Positions 24,190 through 36,399 of a DNA stretch of 64,000 nt are shown here, one piece after another. A program made the position numbers and the translations under genes. Below the pieces are notes generated by a model. The model worked only from the letters and a program-made list of their open reading frames with translations. It was not told the DNA's origin and did not search any database. The stretch lies in NCBI GenBank assembly GCA_028554755.1, contig JAPTOF010000028.1:1408501-1472500 (forward strand), given 5' to 3'. The first letter of the stretch is position 1; each line of letters begins with the position of its first letter. Source of the stretch: Cordia subcordata (lineage: Eukaryota; Streptophyta; Magnoliopsida; Boraginales; Cordiaceae).

Positions 24190-24992
24190 GCCTTGAGCCA
24201 GGTACTTAAGGCAATCCTTTCTTAAGTGCCCTTTTAGGCTGCACTGAAGGCATTTCTCCTTACGCTTTTCACCTATTAATTGTTTGGGCTGTTTATCACA
24301 TATTTTCTTTTCATGCCCCTAGCCACATTTTTATTTCCTCTTTCCCTTGATTTTTTTCCCTATTAGGTTAGGTTCAAAAGAGGATGTCTGGGCTATATTC
24401 ATATGGCCTTTGGATCTCATAATGGTTTCTGCTACTTGGACCTCTTTCATTAATTCTATCATATCTATCGTCAACTTGCCCACATAATAATTGAGCTTGA
24501 ACTAGTCATATGAAGATGGAAGAGTCTTTACAATCATGTGTTCCTTTGATTACTTGTCTATGTTTTCCCCAAGGATCTCGACAGTGTTGACGCCATCCAT
24601 CACTTTGACAGATACTTTCTTAGCCATTCTTTGATTCATAATTTTTCTTAGAGCAGCTTGCCTAATCGGCCTACTATTGTTAGCAAACAAAAGAATTAAT
24701 AAGAATAGGTTTCTTTGGCAGTCAACATGTTTTGATGCTGGCTTTGCAAAATATCTAACATAAATGCCAACATATAGCTCTTGGCCATACTGTTAGCCTT
24801 CTGTCATTTTGCCTCAGCATCATGAGTGGCATTTGAAGAATCTACCCTCATAACAGGATAAGGAATAGTTAGGACATATTTGTACTCTTCTTTCATGAGT
24901 ACTATGTCCAAATTTCATTTCTTATTCACAAAATTCAGTCCAATGAGCTTATGTACTTTGAAAATTATTGCTAGTGGACTAAATGAAGACAT
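24190..24992 (-). pseudogene. C1 gag remnant with intact zinc knuckle
   Basis: It begins MSSFSPLAIIFKVHKL (ATG at 24990-24992), which is clearly the C2 start as well. The body is broken by several stops. The nucleocapsid zinc knuckle at 24211-24252 has exact CX2CX4HX4C spacing (CLQCSLKGHLRKDC). It is followed by KYLAQG and then the solo LTR insertion. Family role: RNA-binding capsid protein. Confidence 0.82.
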
Positions 24993-26478
24993 TTTTTCTA
25001 GGATGTAACAATATAATCATAATTAGTACATGAGTATTGAATTTGATACATGTATAATATGTATGTTTATCTTTGGAAATAAAAACATACAAGCATATTT
25101 TTCCATCATTTGCCTTTGAGTACATTAACTCCACCGATGGGATGACCGAACTTCATGGACATTAAGTTAAGCCTCGCTTATTTGAATTGTCAATTATTTG
25201 GATATGATCCAATTGAAAATTCAATCACTGTTCGGTTTGGCCTCTTAAATTCGGTAAAGAACTCTCTCGATGGAATAGCTGATCTTACCATTTAAGTTGA
25301 GTGTATACCCATTCCTTAGGTTAATCCCTATAGCATTCTTGATTAAAGTCCTCCATTGGGGTAGTGACTTTAATTAATGCTGCTTGAGGCGATCTTTAGT
25401 GAAGAACTCTATCGATGGGATGGCCGAACTCACCAACACCTTTTTAAATAAACATTTTAAATTCACCTTGCTAAATCTAGATAATGTGTCACCCTTTGAT
25501 GGGGAAGTTAATGACGTTTACCATTAGCATGAATCGGATATGGAAAGCTGTGGAGTATTTCTAGCCCCCTCTTCTACTCAATATTTGAACTCAAGGTCTT
25601 TTATCCTTTATTTTGGTACCTTGCTTTTTTTTAGATCTAAACGCATTTTGGATTTGAGAAACACATTTGATTTTTGCAAATCCCCTTGTCTTTCTAAGAC
25701 GTTGCAATACCATAATAGATTTTGTACCAAGTCTGGGTTTAGACCCTTAGGTTGGCATATGAAGATCTCAAGTTAAGTCTTTGTTCCTTCAGGGTTCATT
25801 AAATTTAAAATCTCTTTCTCATTTGTTATGAGATTGCATAGCATCTTTAGACTAATTGTACTCCAATTATCTTGTCTAAGCCAATCTCATCTTCATGGAC
25901 TTAACTATCTTGAGTTCTTTGTGCATAAGGTTGGCCAATTTTAAACCCTAATAAGTAGAGATGTTTTTAGGTGGTAATCATGTTTATGCTTATGCAAATA
26001 TGACCAAAACATATCTCACTGCAATATAAACATCCACCAAAACATGTTAGAACTTCTCTTTGATGGCTCCCTGCAATCGTCAATGCAAAAGCACTAAACA
26101 ACAGCATTTCTTGGATATTTTATCTTTGCCTTTTCTTTCACTTTTCTCTTGGTTGGGGAAATACACATAAAATACTTTGCTAATGCTCATACAAACTTAC
26201 AACCATAAAAGAAATATTATGAGGATATCAAAAACATTCTATGCTTCTTTTAAATGAAGCTACAAGCAACCACTAAGATTTAGACATGAGATCGCCTATG
26301 GCCAAGCTTTGTTGACTATACACAATGTTATTAAAGCGGTTTTCTATCACCTGCACATACAAGCATAAAACTACAAATATATGCACTGCAAGATTTTCTA
26401 ATCTTGCCACCCACTAGATAACTAACAAACTTGTGCAAATACAATGCTCTTTCCTAGCCTAAGCATGTTGTGTGTGAG
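24993..26478 (-). other. C1 long 5' leader with repeated motif
   Basis: About 1.5 kb separate the primer site from gag. I see no credible gene; a 78-codon frame at 25540 has no motif. A motif of the form GAACTCTATCGATGGGATGG followed by CCGAACT recurs three times in degenerate form (25128, 25259, 25403). The homologous C2 leader (56236-57816) has it at the same relative places. Confidence 0.65.
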
Positions 26479-26495
26479 CCTAAGCTCTGATACCA
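26479..26495 (-). other. C1 primer-binding site, initiator-Met type
   Basis: The minus strand reads TGGTATCAGAGCTTAGG two bases after the LTR end, the standard plant Ty1 site complementary to initiator tRNA-Met. Confidence 0.9.
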
Positions 26496-26497
26496 TT

Positions 26498-28407
26498 TGT
26501 TGGATTGATAGTTTTACATGTTGTCTATCATAGACCATATTTTCAAAAATTCTACTGAGCAAGCATGCTAGGAAAGCAGAAATAACCACATAACAAACAC
26601 AAGAACATGCTAAAGAACAAATAGAACATAACTAATATTTGTATAATATGTAAAACTAACCTCTTGAAACGTGGGGCCTTTGGTGAAGCTACAACTATCA
26701 CAAGCCTTGTTCTCGTTCACGACCAAGGCGATAAAAAAATTTTAACAAGAAGCGTGTTGCCGATAAACTCAAGGCAACTCCCTAGTCTTCTTCTTACAAT
26801 TGAAGAGACTTATCTTGAGAGAATAGCCTCTTGTGTAGGAAGAAGCAAAATAATATGCTCTTGAAAATCTAGAGCAAAAATCGCACAATAAGTGTGCACA
26901 TGTGTTATGGTATTCTCTTTCCAAAATGGAAGAGATCAACTACAAAAATGGATGCTAAAAATGGTTTAGGGTTTTGCCTATTTATAGAAAAAGTTTGGCA
27001 CTCAAATCTTGTAAACTTTCCACGTGGGAAACTTTTTCCTTATAGTGAATATTTTCCATATGTCTTGAAAGTTACTTGTATGACTTGAATTCTTATGCAA
27101 GTTAGAGTTACTTATATCATTTGAATTCTCTTGTAGTAACTTTCTATCATATTTCTCGGAAGACTTAGGCCAAGCCCACAATCTAAGTCCAACACATAGT
27201 CTATAATCTATGTAGAAGCCCAAGCCCAATAAGAAACTATCCAAGCTCAATTAGGTTATCTTGGGCCCTAAAGAAGCCCATGCCTAATTCCAAGCTTTGG
27301 CCCAAATAGGCTACTACTACAATGTAAAATTTTCTCTTCCAAGATTACTCTCTCAAAGTCATTCAACCAGGGAAGGGACCAAGAAGACAATTAAATTTAG
27401 CTTTCAAAAATGACCAATAATGTCTTCACCAAATCTAGGCAACAAAATGACCATTTTTAACTCCAATCTATTCTACCACAAGATCAAAGTTGCACTCAAA
27501 GGATCATTATTGTTACCCAAAAACTTATCACAAAACAATGTGATCTTTGTCTTTGACCTACTAAAAAACTGGCCGTAATGCCCCTCTATGTATACCTACT
27601 ACTAAGGCTAGTCCTTTGGCCCTTGTATTATCACCTTCTTAGTTGCATCTTCTCTATTGGGTCTCTTGTCCTATAAACAACCATCCTTGGTCATGGATCC
27701 TTGATCTTGGGAGTGAACCTCAAGTCAAATGACCAATACACCCATTAATGTAGTATCATTAAATCTAGATTTAGATAATCAATTGGACAATCCGAAAGGG
27801 GCACATAGATTCCATATTACACATGCATGTTCCAACTAATTATAACTTGGCACTCAATGAACAGGCCATTGACTTAATATAATAAGATCTCACCCATAGT
27901 GAATTAAAGCACCAAACCTTAACTTCATTAGTTCATCCACATACGCTCAAGATTAAGAGCAATGATTTCTTAGTAGTAGAGAATATTTTGTTTTCTTTCT
28001 TTTGATAGTATGTCTCTAGAAAACATACTCACAATAGTCCTATCCAATGCGTGATACACATAAACACTAAAGAGACAAGTTCGGAAAGTCCTCTAATAAT
28101 CTACGTAGATCCCCCTCAATGAGAAGACTTCCTCACTATGACCTCATCCCGGTGGAGTACCCAACACTACCATCAGTTATGGACTCTTTTATGACAAGAC
28201 TAAATCTAGACTTAAACCTATTGTTGGTCCAGACTCACTGTGCATCCAAGTCATTAGTTCAAGTTAAGGGATCTCTATTCATGCAACAATAATACATGCC
28301 AAAGATAATATGTAATAAACTCATAATACCATAAAGAAAATGATTATACATTGTTCAACATCAAAATGTCATATATAAGTACGCTTTAGGGCATACTAAT
28401 CCCGACA
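26498..28407 (-). repeat. C1 right (5') LTR, complete
   Basis: The LTR begins TGTTGGATTGATAG and ends TAATCCCGACA (1910 bases). It is the reference copy for family C in this window. In LTR sense a TATA box lies at 26979-26989. Confidence 0.9.
26979..26989 (-). promoter_or_regulatory. Predicted TATA box of LTR C
   Basis: The minus strand reads TTTCTATAAATAGGC. The same sequence is kept in the copies near 16262, 59250 and, inverted, 61683. That conservation supports it as the element promoter. Confidence 0.62.
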
Positions 28408-28661
28408 CTTCAGCTACTTCACAACCCTTGAAACTACAAGATATCCTAAATCTTTAGCAAGCAAGCCACAAACACCTAAAAAGCGACTAAATAAAGGGAA
28501 GAAAGCTCAAACTACTACTAGAAAGCAAAGACAACTACGCAATAAGATAACAAAGTAAATAAGTAATAAAAACTAACTAAAGATGCAAGTAAACAAGAGA
28601 AACGAAAGAAGATAAGCAACTAACCTGAAAACACACAAAATCAAAGAAGCAAACCACTATG
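28408..28661 (-). other. 5' leader of a second Athila/Tat element (element D)
   Basis: AT-rich leader like that of E1, including ACACACAAAATCAAAGAAGC next to the primer site. It ends abruptly at the C1 LTR terminus. The gag and pol of this element are not found to the left, so C1 insertion was accompanied or followed by loss. Confidence 0.65.
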
Positions 28662-28681
28662 CCTCCCCGAAAATGGTGACA
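28662..28681 (-). other. Element D primer-binding site, degenerate tRNA-Asp-like
   Basis: The minus strand reads TGTCACCATTTTCGGGGAGG after AGTTTT, directly downstream of an LTR end. It resembles the Athila tRNA-Asp site with several substitutions. Confidence 0.65.
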
Positions 28682-28687
28682 AAAACT

Positions 28688-30620
28688 TGATGTTTATTTG
28701 GGGGAAGCCTTGGAAGTACCCATAAGCACATGGTGATGTGCGAAGTCTAATGTGTGAGTGTAGGATCGTATCCTCAGGGAGGCGAAAACTAGGTTTCTTC
28801 CTAAGAGCTAATGTGTTCTAGAAAGCTTCAAGAGACCAAATCTAGCTTCTTTTTGGGATTTTGTTTTTTGGGACTAAAGGGAGCTAGAAATATAAAACTA
28901 AACTAAGGACAATGAAACTAATCTAAGGTGGATGTGTGTGATGAAAAGGGGGTGAATCCAAACTACTTAAAGGGGAATTAGGGTGAATCCTACTTGATTA
29001 TGGGCACCATTACACTCTTTTTGTTAGGGTTTAAATGATGGATTTAAGGGGAAATTATGCTTGTACTACTAAAAGTTCTACAAGCTACTGTATTATCCTA
29101 AAGGCCTTGGTGCAGGTCTATCCCTTGGAGGGCCCTCCTGGAGGATAGCATGATCCTAATGGCCCAAGGATTTTGGGCTAGCTTTTTAGGCTTCTAGGCA
29201 ATGTCGGTTGTTCTTAACTTTGTGCCTAATTCATTAGTTGGGTTTAAAACTAGGACCTAGTCTATTCTAAGTTCGATTAGACTATATAGAGCTCTATTAG
29301 TTGGGTTTAAAACTAAAGAACCCTCAACCTAGCCTAAACATCAATTATGAATTAACAACCAAGCATTACTTCAAGCTTATAGCAATTAAAGCTCAATTCC
29401 ACATATGCTCAAAAGGGAAACTTACAAACCACTCATTAACAAGTTGATTTAAAGCCATATAATTGAATTGTAACTGGAAGTTACAAGCCCTCTTTTACAT
29501 GGAAACCCTAGATCTAGCATATAAATATACCAGAGAGTGGAGTTATTAAGCTATAAAGAACAAGCAAGCCATGACATAACATATACTTTCTAAGAAACAT
29601 TTTGTCAAACACTTGAAATACAAGTAGAAATAGCCATTGAATCCATAAAGAACAAAGTATATGTTCATCCATCATTCAATCCCATACAAAAAGTGCAATA
29701 ATAGCCTATAAATCAAGTATTCATCACCCAAGGAAGATCTAAGCTAACATAATAAAAACAAGGACAAAGAAAAAGTTAGAAAACTCCCCAATATCATTGC
29801 TTCAATTCCTTTATAAAGCTTGCAAACCGCTCCTTCAATTGATGCACAAATCCACTCCAAGAGCTTGAATTGAGTAGTTATGTGTGTGATTTAGTGTGTA
29901 TAGAAGATGGGAGAGATGTGAGGATTTTTGTGTGTGAAAAGCGTATGTGCGAAAATAAGAGAGGCGTGTAAGTTACAAGAGAAATTTTGAGAGAAAAAAC
30001 CAATATTATAGCTGCTTTCCAGCTTCTTTTCAAGCATGCTTATCCTCTCAAAATCAGCTCTTTTTTCTTATTTTCAGCTTCCTTATCAGCCTTTTTTCAG
30101 CTTGTTCGAGCCTCTCTTTAGCTTCTTAGGAGTTTCTACAGTCGACAACAAAAAAAACAAGTAAGTAGAGCTATCATTTTTTTTTTTTGCTGTCCAGCTG
30201 GCTTATCAGCTTATATTTCTTCCTTTCTTAGCTTAGTTAATTTAACTAATCTACTTAATTAGTTAAATTAACTAAGATAGTCTACTTAAAATAATCTAAC
30301 TAACTAATTGATTAAAAACTTGAATTAAGTTAAAACTAATTTAAATAAAAGCAAATAAAAAGCATAGGAAGGTAATAGAAATTAGTAAAAACAACACACA
30401 TACACTATGCATTCAAGGGCAACCGAAATAGCCATAACAAACACATAATAAGCACTCAAAATAGCTCAACCAAGCACCAAAATATGCACACACTCTTATT
30501 CAAGCAATATTGACATTTATGCACACAATGCCATGCAATTACACTTATAAAAACCCTTAAACCCCTTTAAAATACATGCGACTAACCTCAATACACACAA
30601 ACACAAATCAAGTCACATCA
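28688..30620 (-). repeat. LTR family D (Athila/Tat type), complete
   Basis: The LTR begins TGATGTTTATTTGG after the primer site and ends AGTCACATCA (1933 bases). It shows the typical Athila/Tat LTR head (CACATGGTGATGTGC, CGTATCCTCAGGGAGGC). It directly abuts the start of a plus-oriented LTR B with no bases between. Confidence 0.83.
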
Positions 30621-31724
30621 TGTATGTTTGTATATAATGTTTTTATATACAATTTAGGGTGTTTTGAGCATAATTAAGTACGTTTAGGGTTGCATTTGTG
30701 CACAATTAGTCATATATGAGCATATAAGTGTCAAATGCATAAATGCTACACTAAATCCTTATTTCGTGTTTTAGGCATATTTTGAGAGAAGGAATTGAGC
30801 TTAAATTGATGATGCTTGGATCACGGAGCAAATTTGGGGTTTATTTGGATGAGAATAAATGAAGAAAAAGGCATTTGGAGGCCCCAAGAAGTAATACAAG
30901 GTAATAGGAGAAAATCAGATGATATATGTTTTGGGAGAACGAATAGAGCTTGATTGAAGATTTAGAGGGCATGGAAAAAAGTTAACAATGTTTATGGGGG
31001 TGAAAAGATAAATAAAAATGGCTTTCAAGGCCTCCAGAAGCAGTATGAGACAGTAAGAAAAAACCAAGCGCAAATCGGAGCCAAAACAAGCATGTTTGGA
31101 GCAATTTAGCTATCATGGCCAGTCATACCCTACCCAAGGTCGGCCAACCAACCTAAGAGATTGGCGATGTCTAAAGAACACTTAATTTTAGGTCGATCAC
31201 ACTTAATTTAGGCCGAGTGACCAACCCCCCTTCTGACTTTATATGTTGGACAACTATAAATAGGAGGTTTTAGCTCATTTTGAGGGGAGGAACTCAATAA
31301 TCTTTTAAACCCATAAACTTTAACCCTTTTCCCACTTCCACCTCTACACACCATTTAAACACCCAACCAAGCTAAGATTGAAACATTCAACAAGGATTTG
31401 AAGAGCTTGTATGGATTTAGAAGCAAGATTTAAGGGAGTTCTTCATGTTATCTTTCTATTTCTTGTAAATATGTTGCTTTATTTGGCTAGATCTTTTGGT
31501 GTTTGTTGTTGTACATTAGTTAGAGCTTTGAATAAAGGATTCATGTGTATCTATGACTCTTAATACATGCTTGTTTACATTATTAATGGCATGATTCAAT
31601 ATGTCTATGTATTGAAAATCGAATATGTCTACGTGTTCAATAAGATGCCTAAGTGAAGATTCATGTTTGATTTATGCTTTCAGTAGTTATATCCTACTAT
31701 TGTAATGGTTGATTAGTGGTTCTT
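30621..31724 (+). repeat. LTR family B, left half, split by Sirevirus
   Basis: It matches the reverse complement of 34462-36075 from its end onward (TTTCGTGTTTTAGGCATATTTTG and what follows). It is interrupted at 31724 and resumes at 41474. The start is TGTATGTTTG, or a few bases earlier if it shares the CATCA of LTR D. Confidence 0.85.
31118..31264 (+). promoter_or_regulatory. Palindrome cluster and TATA box in LTR B
   Basis: Words such as GGCCAGTCA, GGTCGGCCAACC, GGTCGATC and GGCCGAGTGACC are clustered at 31118-31233. ACTATAAATAGG, a strong TATA box, follows at 31253-31264. Confidence 0.5.
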
Positions 31725-33677
31725 TGTTATAGAGCAATTAATCCTGAGAGAGAGGGGAGTGAATTAAGATTATGCAACTTTTGTGGAAATTAATTCAATT
31801 CAATGCCAATCTCGAAATCAAGAGAGTAAATGAACTTTATGCAAACAATTTATCAAACAAGTTATAAGCAATATGAAAACAATAGAAATAGGAAGAGAAG
31901 GAATAAAGTACACCAGATTTTTAGGTGGTTCAACCAAACTTACATCCACCACCTAAGGATTTTCCCTTAGGACTTCAACGTCCTTCACTATAGATACTCC
32001 TTCAAATGTTGGTGGAGTATAACTCTTTGAAGCCCACTCTTCAAAGAACCCAAGTGAAAGCACCTTACCAAGGATTTCCTCTCTTTCTAGCTAAGAAACA
32101 ATCCACAATCTATCCTAGCTATAGAGTGTAATTACAATTGATAATGATATGAGAAAATACAAATCTTGCTCAAAACCTCACCCAATTGTTATGAAAGATA
32201 TAACCCTTGTATAACTCAATGAAATAGATAATCTAAAGCTAAGAAATGTTTGTAATGCTCAAGTGTGTGTTAAAAAACTTTAGAATTGTTTAGATAGTGT
32301 TAGAAAAAGCTGTTCCAAATCCACGTTCGAGAGAAAATCGTATTGGGTGAGAGTAGAGTAAGAATCTTGCCAAAATTAGCTTGGCAAAATTTGAAACCGC
32401 AACTCAAGGGTCGGTTGACCAAGAGGGTGCATCTGTCCTGTTCTCTGACGTTTTGCTTGTCCCCAGTTGCCTAGGTCGGTCGCCCGTCCTGGGAGTTCAA
32501 TGGGGTCCAGAGATTATCAGTTCACTAGCTGTTAAAATTAACCTTAGTAGAGAGCCTGGCTAGAGGGTCTGACCTTTAGCAAAAAAACTTAGATTTTGGT
32601 CTTTTTCTGATTTGTTTAAAATCCCTTTTGAAAGCACAAATATTTAGCAATTAAGAGAATAATAATAGGGATTCAACATTAGAATGAAAAGTTTGAAAAC
32701 ATCTTGAGAGGACTTTTTGAATCTTGAGAAGATTTGGCAATTTAAGATATTTTCAAGGAGATTCGACAATAGAAAACAATTTCAAAGAAGAAAGTCAAAG
32801 ATTTTCTTTTTCAAGAAAACTTCCAAGTTGTCAAACATTCTTTCAAAAGATTTAAATTTCACACATGTGGTTTGTGACTTTTGGAAAACATGTTTTAAGG
32901 AATGAAATATGATTTTGAAAAAATAGACTTTGAGGATTAAAAATGATTTTGAAGGATTTTGAGCTTTAGGTGTGAAGGATATACACAACATAGAGCAATA
33001 ATATAAGAAAGGAGTCGGTACCCCTTGTGACTTCATGTCTCCGGCCTTATATCTCCCTTGTCTTTGATTTTGGATTTTTCACATATGGACATCCATATTT
33101 TATCTTCAAATCCATGAGCTTTTTCACGTGCTTCTATAAGATTATACTTTGCAAAAACATGGCTCATAAAAATGATTAATCCATATATAATCTTTATGAA
33201 GCATTCAATCCATACATTGGATCTCAAGCAATTTATATAATTTATCAAAAGCTCATTTATTCAATACATTCATTCATTCATTCAATAGCCATATATTTAT
33301 CCAACTCATGTTTATATCAAAACACATCATTATGAATCATGGCTAATCTTTTATTTGCATCATCAAAACATTAATTGTAAATTATATAACGCCAACATTC
33401 AATTATCCAATCATAATCAATTTAATCTCCAGATATCAATAAACATATATCCTAATCAATCCAATTTACGTTTAATACATTCACACCAATAAGTCAATAT
33501 TTTACTTATAAGAATTATGTACAAATATATTTACCATATAAAGATGTAAACAATCAATCCCAAAGTCAAACAAGTGTATGTTTAAGTATATAAACATCTT
33601 AGAGTCAACACACTTGATACTTACAAGTTTCCTTGATTTGTTATCATCAAAATCATATATTTATCATAGAGCCAACA
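31725..33677 (-). repeat. Sirevirus left (3') LTR
   Basis: The LTR begins TGTTATAGAGCA and ends GAGCCAACA (1953 bases). It aligns throughout with 39475-41468, roughly nine bases in ten by eye. It carries a GC-rich palindrome block at 32398-32570. Confidence 0.92.
32398..32570 (-). promoter_or_regulatory. GC-rich block in Sirevirus LTR
   Basis: GGTCGGTTGACC, GGTCGGTCGCCC and related words are set in AT-rich sequence; the partner block is at 40189-40345. Palindrome-rich cis-regulatory regions are a described feature of maize Sirevirus LTRs, which this resembles. Confidence 0.5.
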
Positions 33678-34425
33678 ATCTCCCCCTTTTTGACAATGAC
33701 AAATCACAATATGTTATAACAAAGAGAATGTCCAATATAAGCACATTATAGCATAAATGAAGTTCTAAAAGGTACAACTTTCCTCAAATAATGCACACAT
33801 GGTATGTATATTGTCACATATTCTCTCCCCTTCATCATCAAAAAGACAAATATGCATAGTATCACATATTTTCATTTATCCAAAGCTAGTATATACCATA
33901 CATTTTTTTATCCATTTGACATTTAAAAAATAAGCATATATGATAAGAAATGATTAAACACCTTATATAGTGTCCTAAAAGCTTAACCCCCCTCCCACAT
34001 ATTAAATGTATACAAATTTGACTCAATCAGTAGTTCAAAAAAATATGTTCATGTCTTATATGCATATGTTCATCTATCATTTTGTTGATCACTTATAAGA
34101 AAGGTATTCACATAATCAATTTAAGTTGTTCACAAAGTATTAGCATTCATATCTCATAATTTCATCATCAAGCATGATATAAAGTCAATCAATCTCCCTT
34201 TTTGATATTGTAAGATCTAACAATATATACATGTACAAGAAAAGGATATAGATATAAACACATTTCATTCTCACTCTTTTCTTCATTCACCTTCATCATT
34301 ACCTTCAATAAAGGATGTAAACATATAAGGATATGATGGATTTATCATAACTATAGGAGTAAATCATTCATCCAATTTTCATCATAAGCATTAATCATGA
34401 AGTCTTCTCATAACTCCCCCTTAAT
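33678..34425 (-). other. Sirevirus 3' noncoding region with multiple polypurine tracts
   Basis: The minus-strand tract AAAAGGGGGAGAT lies directly beside the LTR (33678-33691). Similar purine tracts recur at 33821-33834, 33985-33996, 34191-34204 and 34414-34422. Multiple polypurine tracts here are a known Sirevirus trait. No gene is seen. Confidence 0.72.
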
Positions 34426-34461
34426 TTGGCAATCTAAGCATATTTTAACATAAATGTATAT

Positions 34462-36075
34462 TGATGTATGTTTTAACCCACAAGCGTACGGATCGTTCGT
34501 GGTATAACGGATACGAGTGCGGATATAGTCTCCATAGGGAGGCTCCTTAGTTCATCCTCTTTGTGCTCTTGTGCTAGACAGTAGCTATGTACATAATGAA
34601 GCTTTCTTTAGGATTACAGGGAGCTCAGGGAAAGGAAAATAAAACCTAAGCTCTAGAAGAACTATAAGTGCCGAGCTAAGGAAGGAAAACTAACAAAGTA
34701 GAAATGGACCAAAGGCGATTGTGTTGCAACTAGACTCAGGCTATAATAATGGATTAAGTCTATCTAAGGCTCAGGACTTTTATTATCGTCTTGTTGATTA
34801 GTGGTCTCTTAACCAATGCTAGTGGTTCAACCCATTAGCTAGGTTTAAAGCTAAGGGCCAATCCTTCCTAGCCTACAAAATTCGTGTTTAGAACTTATCC
34901 TCTTGGCTAGGTTTAAAGCCAAGGACTAGCACCTAAACACTACGTGACATTAAGGCTTGATTAACTAACACTAACATGGGTAAGGGATACTCTAGTCTAG
35001 GTTAACCAATCTTATTGGCTAGGTTTGAGGCCAAGGACTAGCACCTAAACTCAGCTAAGCATAGCATGTAACTTATTAGCTGGGTTTAAAGCTAAAGCCT
35101 ACTCTACTAAGCAAAGCCATAAATTAAGCACAATCCAATATCACCCACATAAGTAGATAAAATAATTTGAAGCACAAATAAAACATGCATGTTCACTTTG
35201 GCATTTTGACAAGCACATAGACATGTTTGATTTTCAATATATAGATATATTGAATCATGCCATAGATTTATGTAAATAAACATGTATTAAGAGCCAAAGA
35301 TACACACAAATCCTTTATTCAAAGCCCTAATCTAATATACAACATCAATGACCCCTAGATCTAACTCAATTACAAAGCATATTTACAAGAATAAGAAAAG
35401 GAATAAGAAACTCTCCATCAAACTCTTGCTCAAATCTGAAGCAAAACCCTTCAATATCTTGTTACAAGCTTCAATCCTAACTTGGTTTGGTGTGGGATGG
35501 TGGTTTTAGGTGTTTGGTGAAGTGGTTAAAGGATTAGGGTTTATTAGGGTTTAAGAAAAATAAAGTTCCTTCTCTGTAATTGAGCTGAAAAGGGCATTTT
35601 ATAGTTGTTCGTTGGGTCTGCTAGTCGCGCTAACTTGTTGACTGGCAAGAACATGACCTAACCAGCAATTACTATACCTTTTGTCTTTGTTCTCTGGTGC
35701 TGTCGGTTGACCAGTAGGTGTGACCGACAAAATCTGTAAACCTCCTAAAATCTTCATTCCTCGTCTAGTCTTCGCTCTTTAGCCTCTGCATCTTTTCTGA
35801 AAGCCTCCAAAGCCATTTTTCTTAATCTTTTCATCTTCAAATCACCTTCAAGTTTTGTCCTTAGGCCCGCTTATCTTCTGTTAAGCTCAATTCCTTTTCC
35901 CAAAACATACCTAAAACACGAAATATGGCATTTAGTATAGCATGCATTTTAACACCTTATGCACATATAGCTAAGTGTGCACAAATGTAACACCAAATAC
36001 ACTCAACTATGCTTAAAACACCTGTAAATGTACATGCAAAAACTATATACAGACACACACAAATAACACACATCA
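34462..36075 (-). repeat. Solo LTR, family B, inside the Sirevirus
   Basis: The LTR begins TGATGTATGTTTTAACCC and ends AACACACATCA (1614 bases). The flanking five bases are TATAT and CATAT, a one-mismatch duplication. It is the only LTR B copy here that is uninterrupted end to end. A TATA box in LTR sense is at 35596-35604, with a palindrome cluster (35617-35733) just upstream. Confidence 0.87.
35596..35733 (-). promoter_or_regulatory. TATA box and palindrome cluster of solo LTR B
   Basis: In LTR sense, ACTATAAAATG (35596-35604 core) lies a few bases downstream of a block with GGTTGACC, GTTGACTGGC, CTAGTCGCGC and TGACCGAC. This is the same arrangement as at 18276-18480 and 52957-53081. Confidence 0.5.
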
Positions 36076-36399
36076 CATATCACATATATAGTTTCTACAC
36101 TTTTTCTTCTTCCACATATCACAAATGTTTATGCAAAATAACTCTTTCACCACATCATAAATTTGCTCTTTCAAATTTTCATAAGATAATATTCATCAAA
36201 ATCATGTATGTAACCATTTCAAATAATAATGCATTTAAGGGGAAATCCAAGTCATAAACTCATGCGTATTATTCATCAATTTTTCAAGAAGCATATATTG
36301 AAGATAATTACAATGTTACCCATGCTTTTTCTCTCAATGATCTTGTCTTTGTGATGCATCACCTCATCAAGTGGGGTTGCTTAATATTCCTACAACAAA
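36076..36399 (-). other. Sirevirus internal DNA downstream of gag, no gene
   Basis: AT-rich sequence joins the gag end directly to 3' noncoding sequence. The deletion of protease, integrase and RT must lie in or near this stretch. I see no coding signal in it. Confidence 0.5.

Larger units (their letters stand above)
16048..28407 (-). mobile_element. Ty1/copia element C1, complete except left LTR end, decayed
   Basis: The left LTR (16048-19566, interrupted) and right LTR (26498-28407) flank a minus-strand Ty1 internal region with a polypurine tract at the left and an initiator-Met primer site at the right. The gag, zinc knuckle, protease, integrase, RT and RNase H order is that of Ty1. Two family A solo LTRs are nested in it (16922-18773 and 22280 to about 24180). 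The left LTR lacks the part equivalent to 26498-26757, having been lost where it meets the family B fragment. It is closely related to C2 (49519-58732). Confidence 0.88.

Noticed and set aside
25540..25776. 78-codon plus-strand frame in the C1 leader
   Set aside because: It is antisense to the element, with no homology; the equivalent C2 sequence (56800-57000) is not open in the same frame.
32381..33248. Several 60-84 codon frames near 32.4-33.2 kb
   Set aside because: All are inside the Sirevirus LTR, and the partner LTR does not preserve them consistently.
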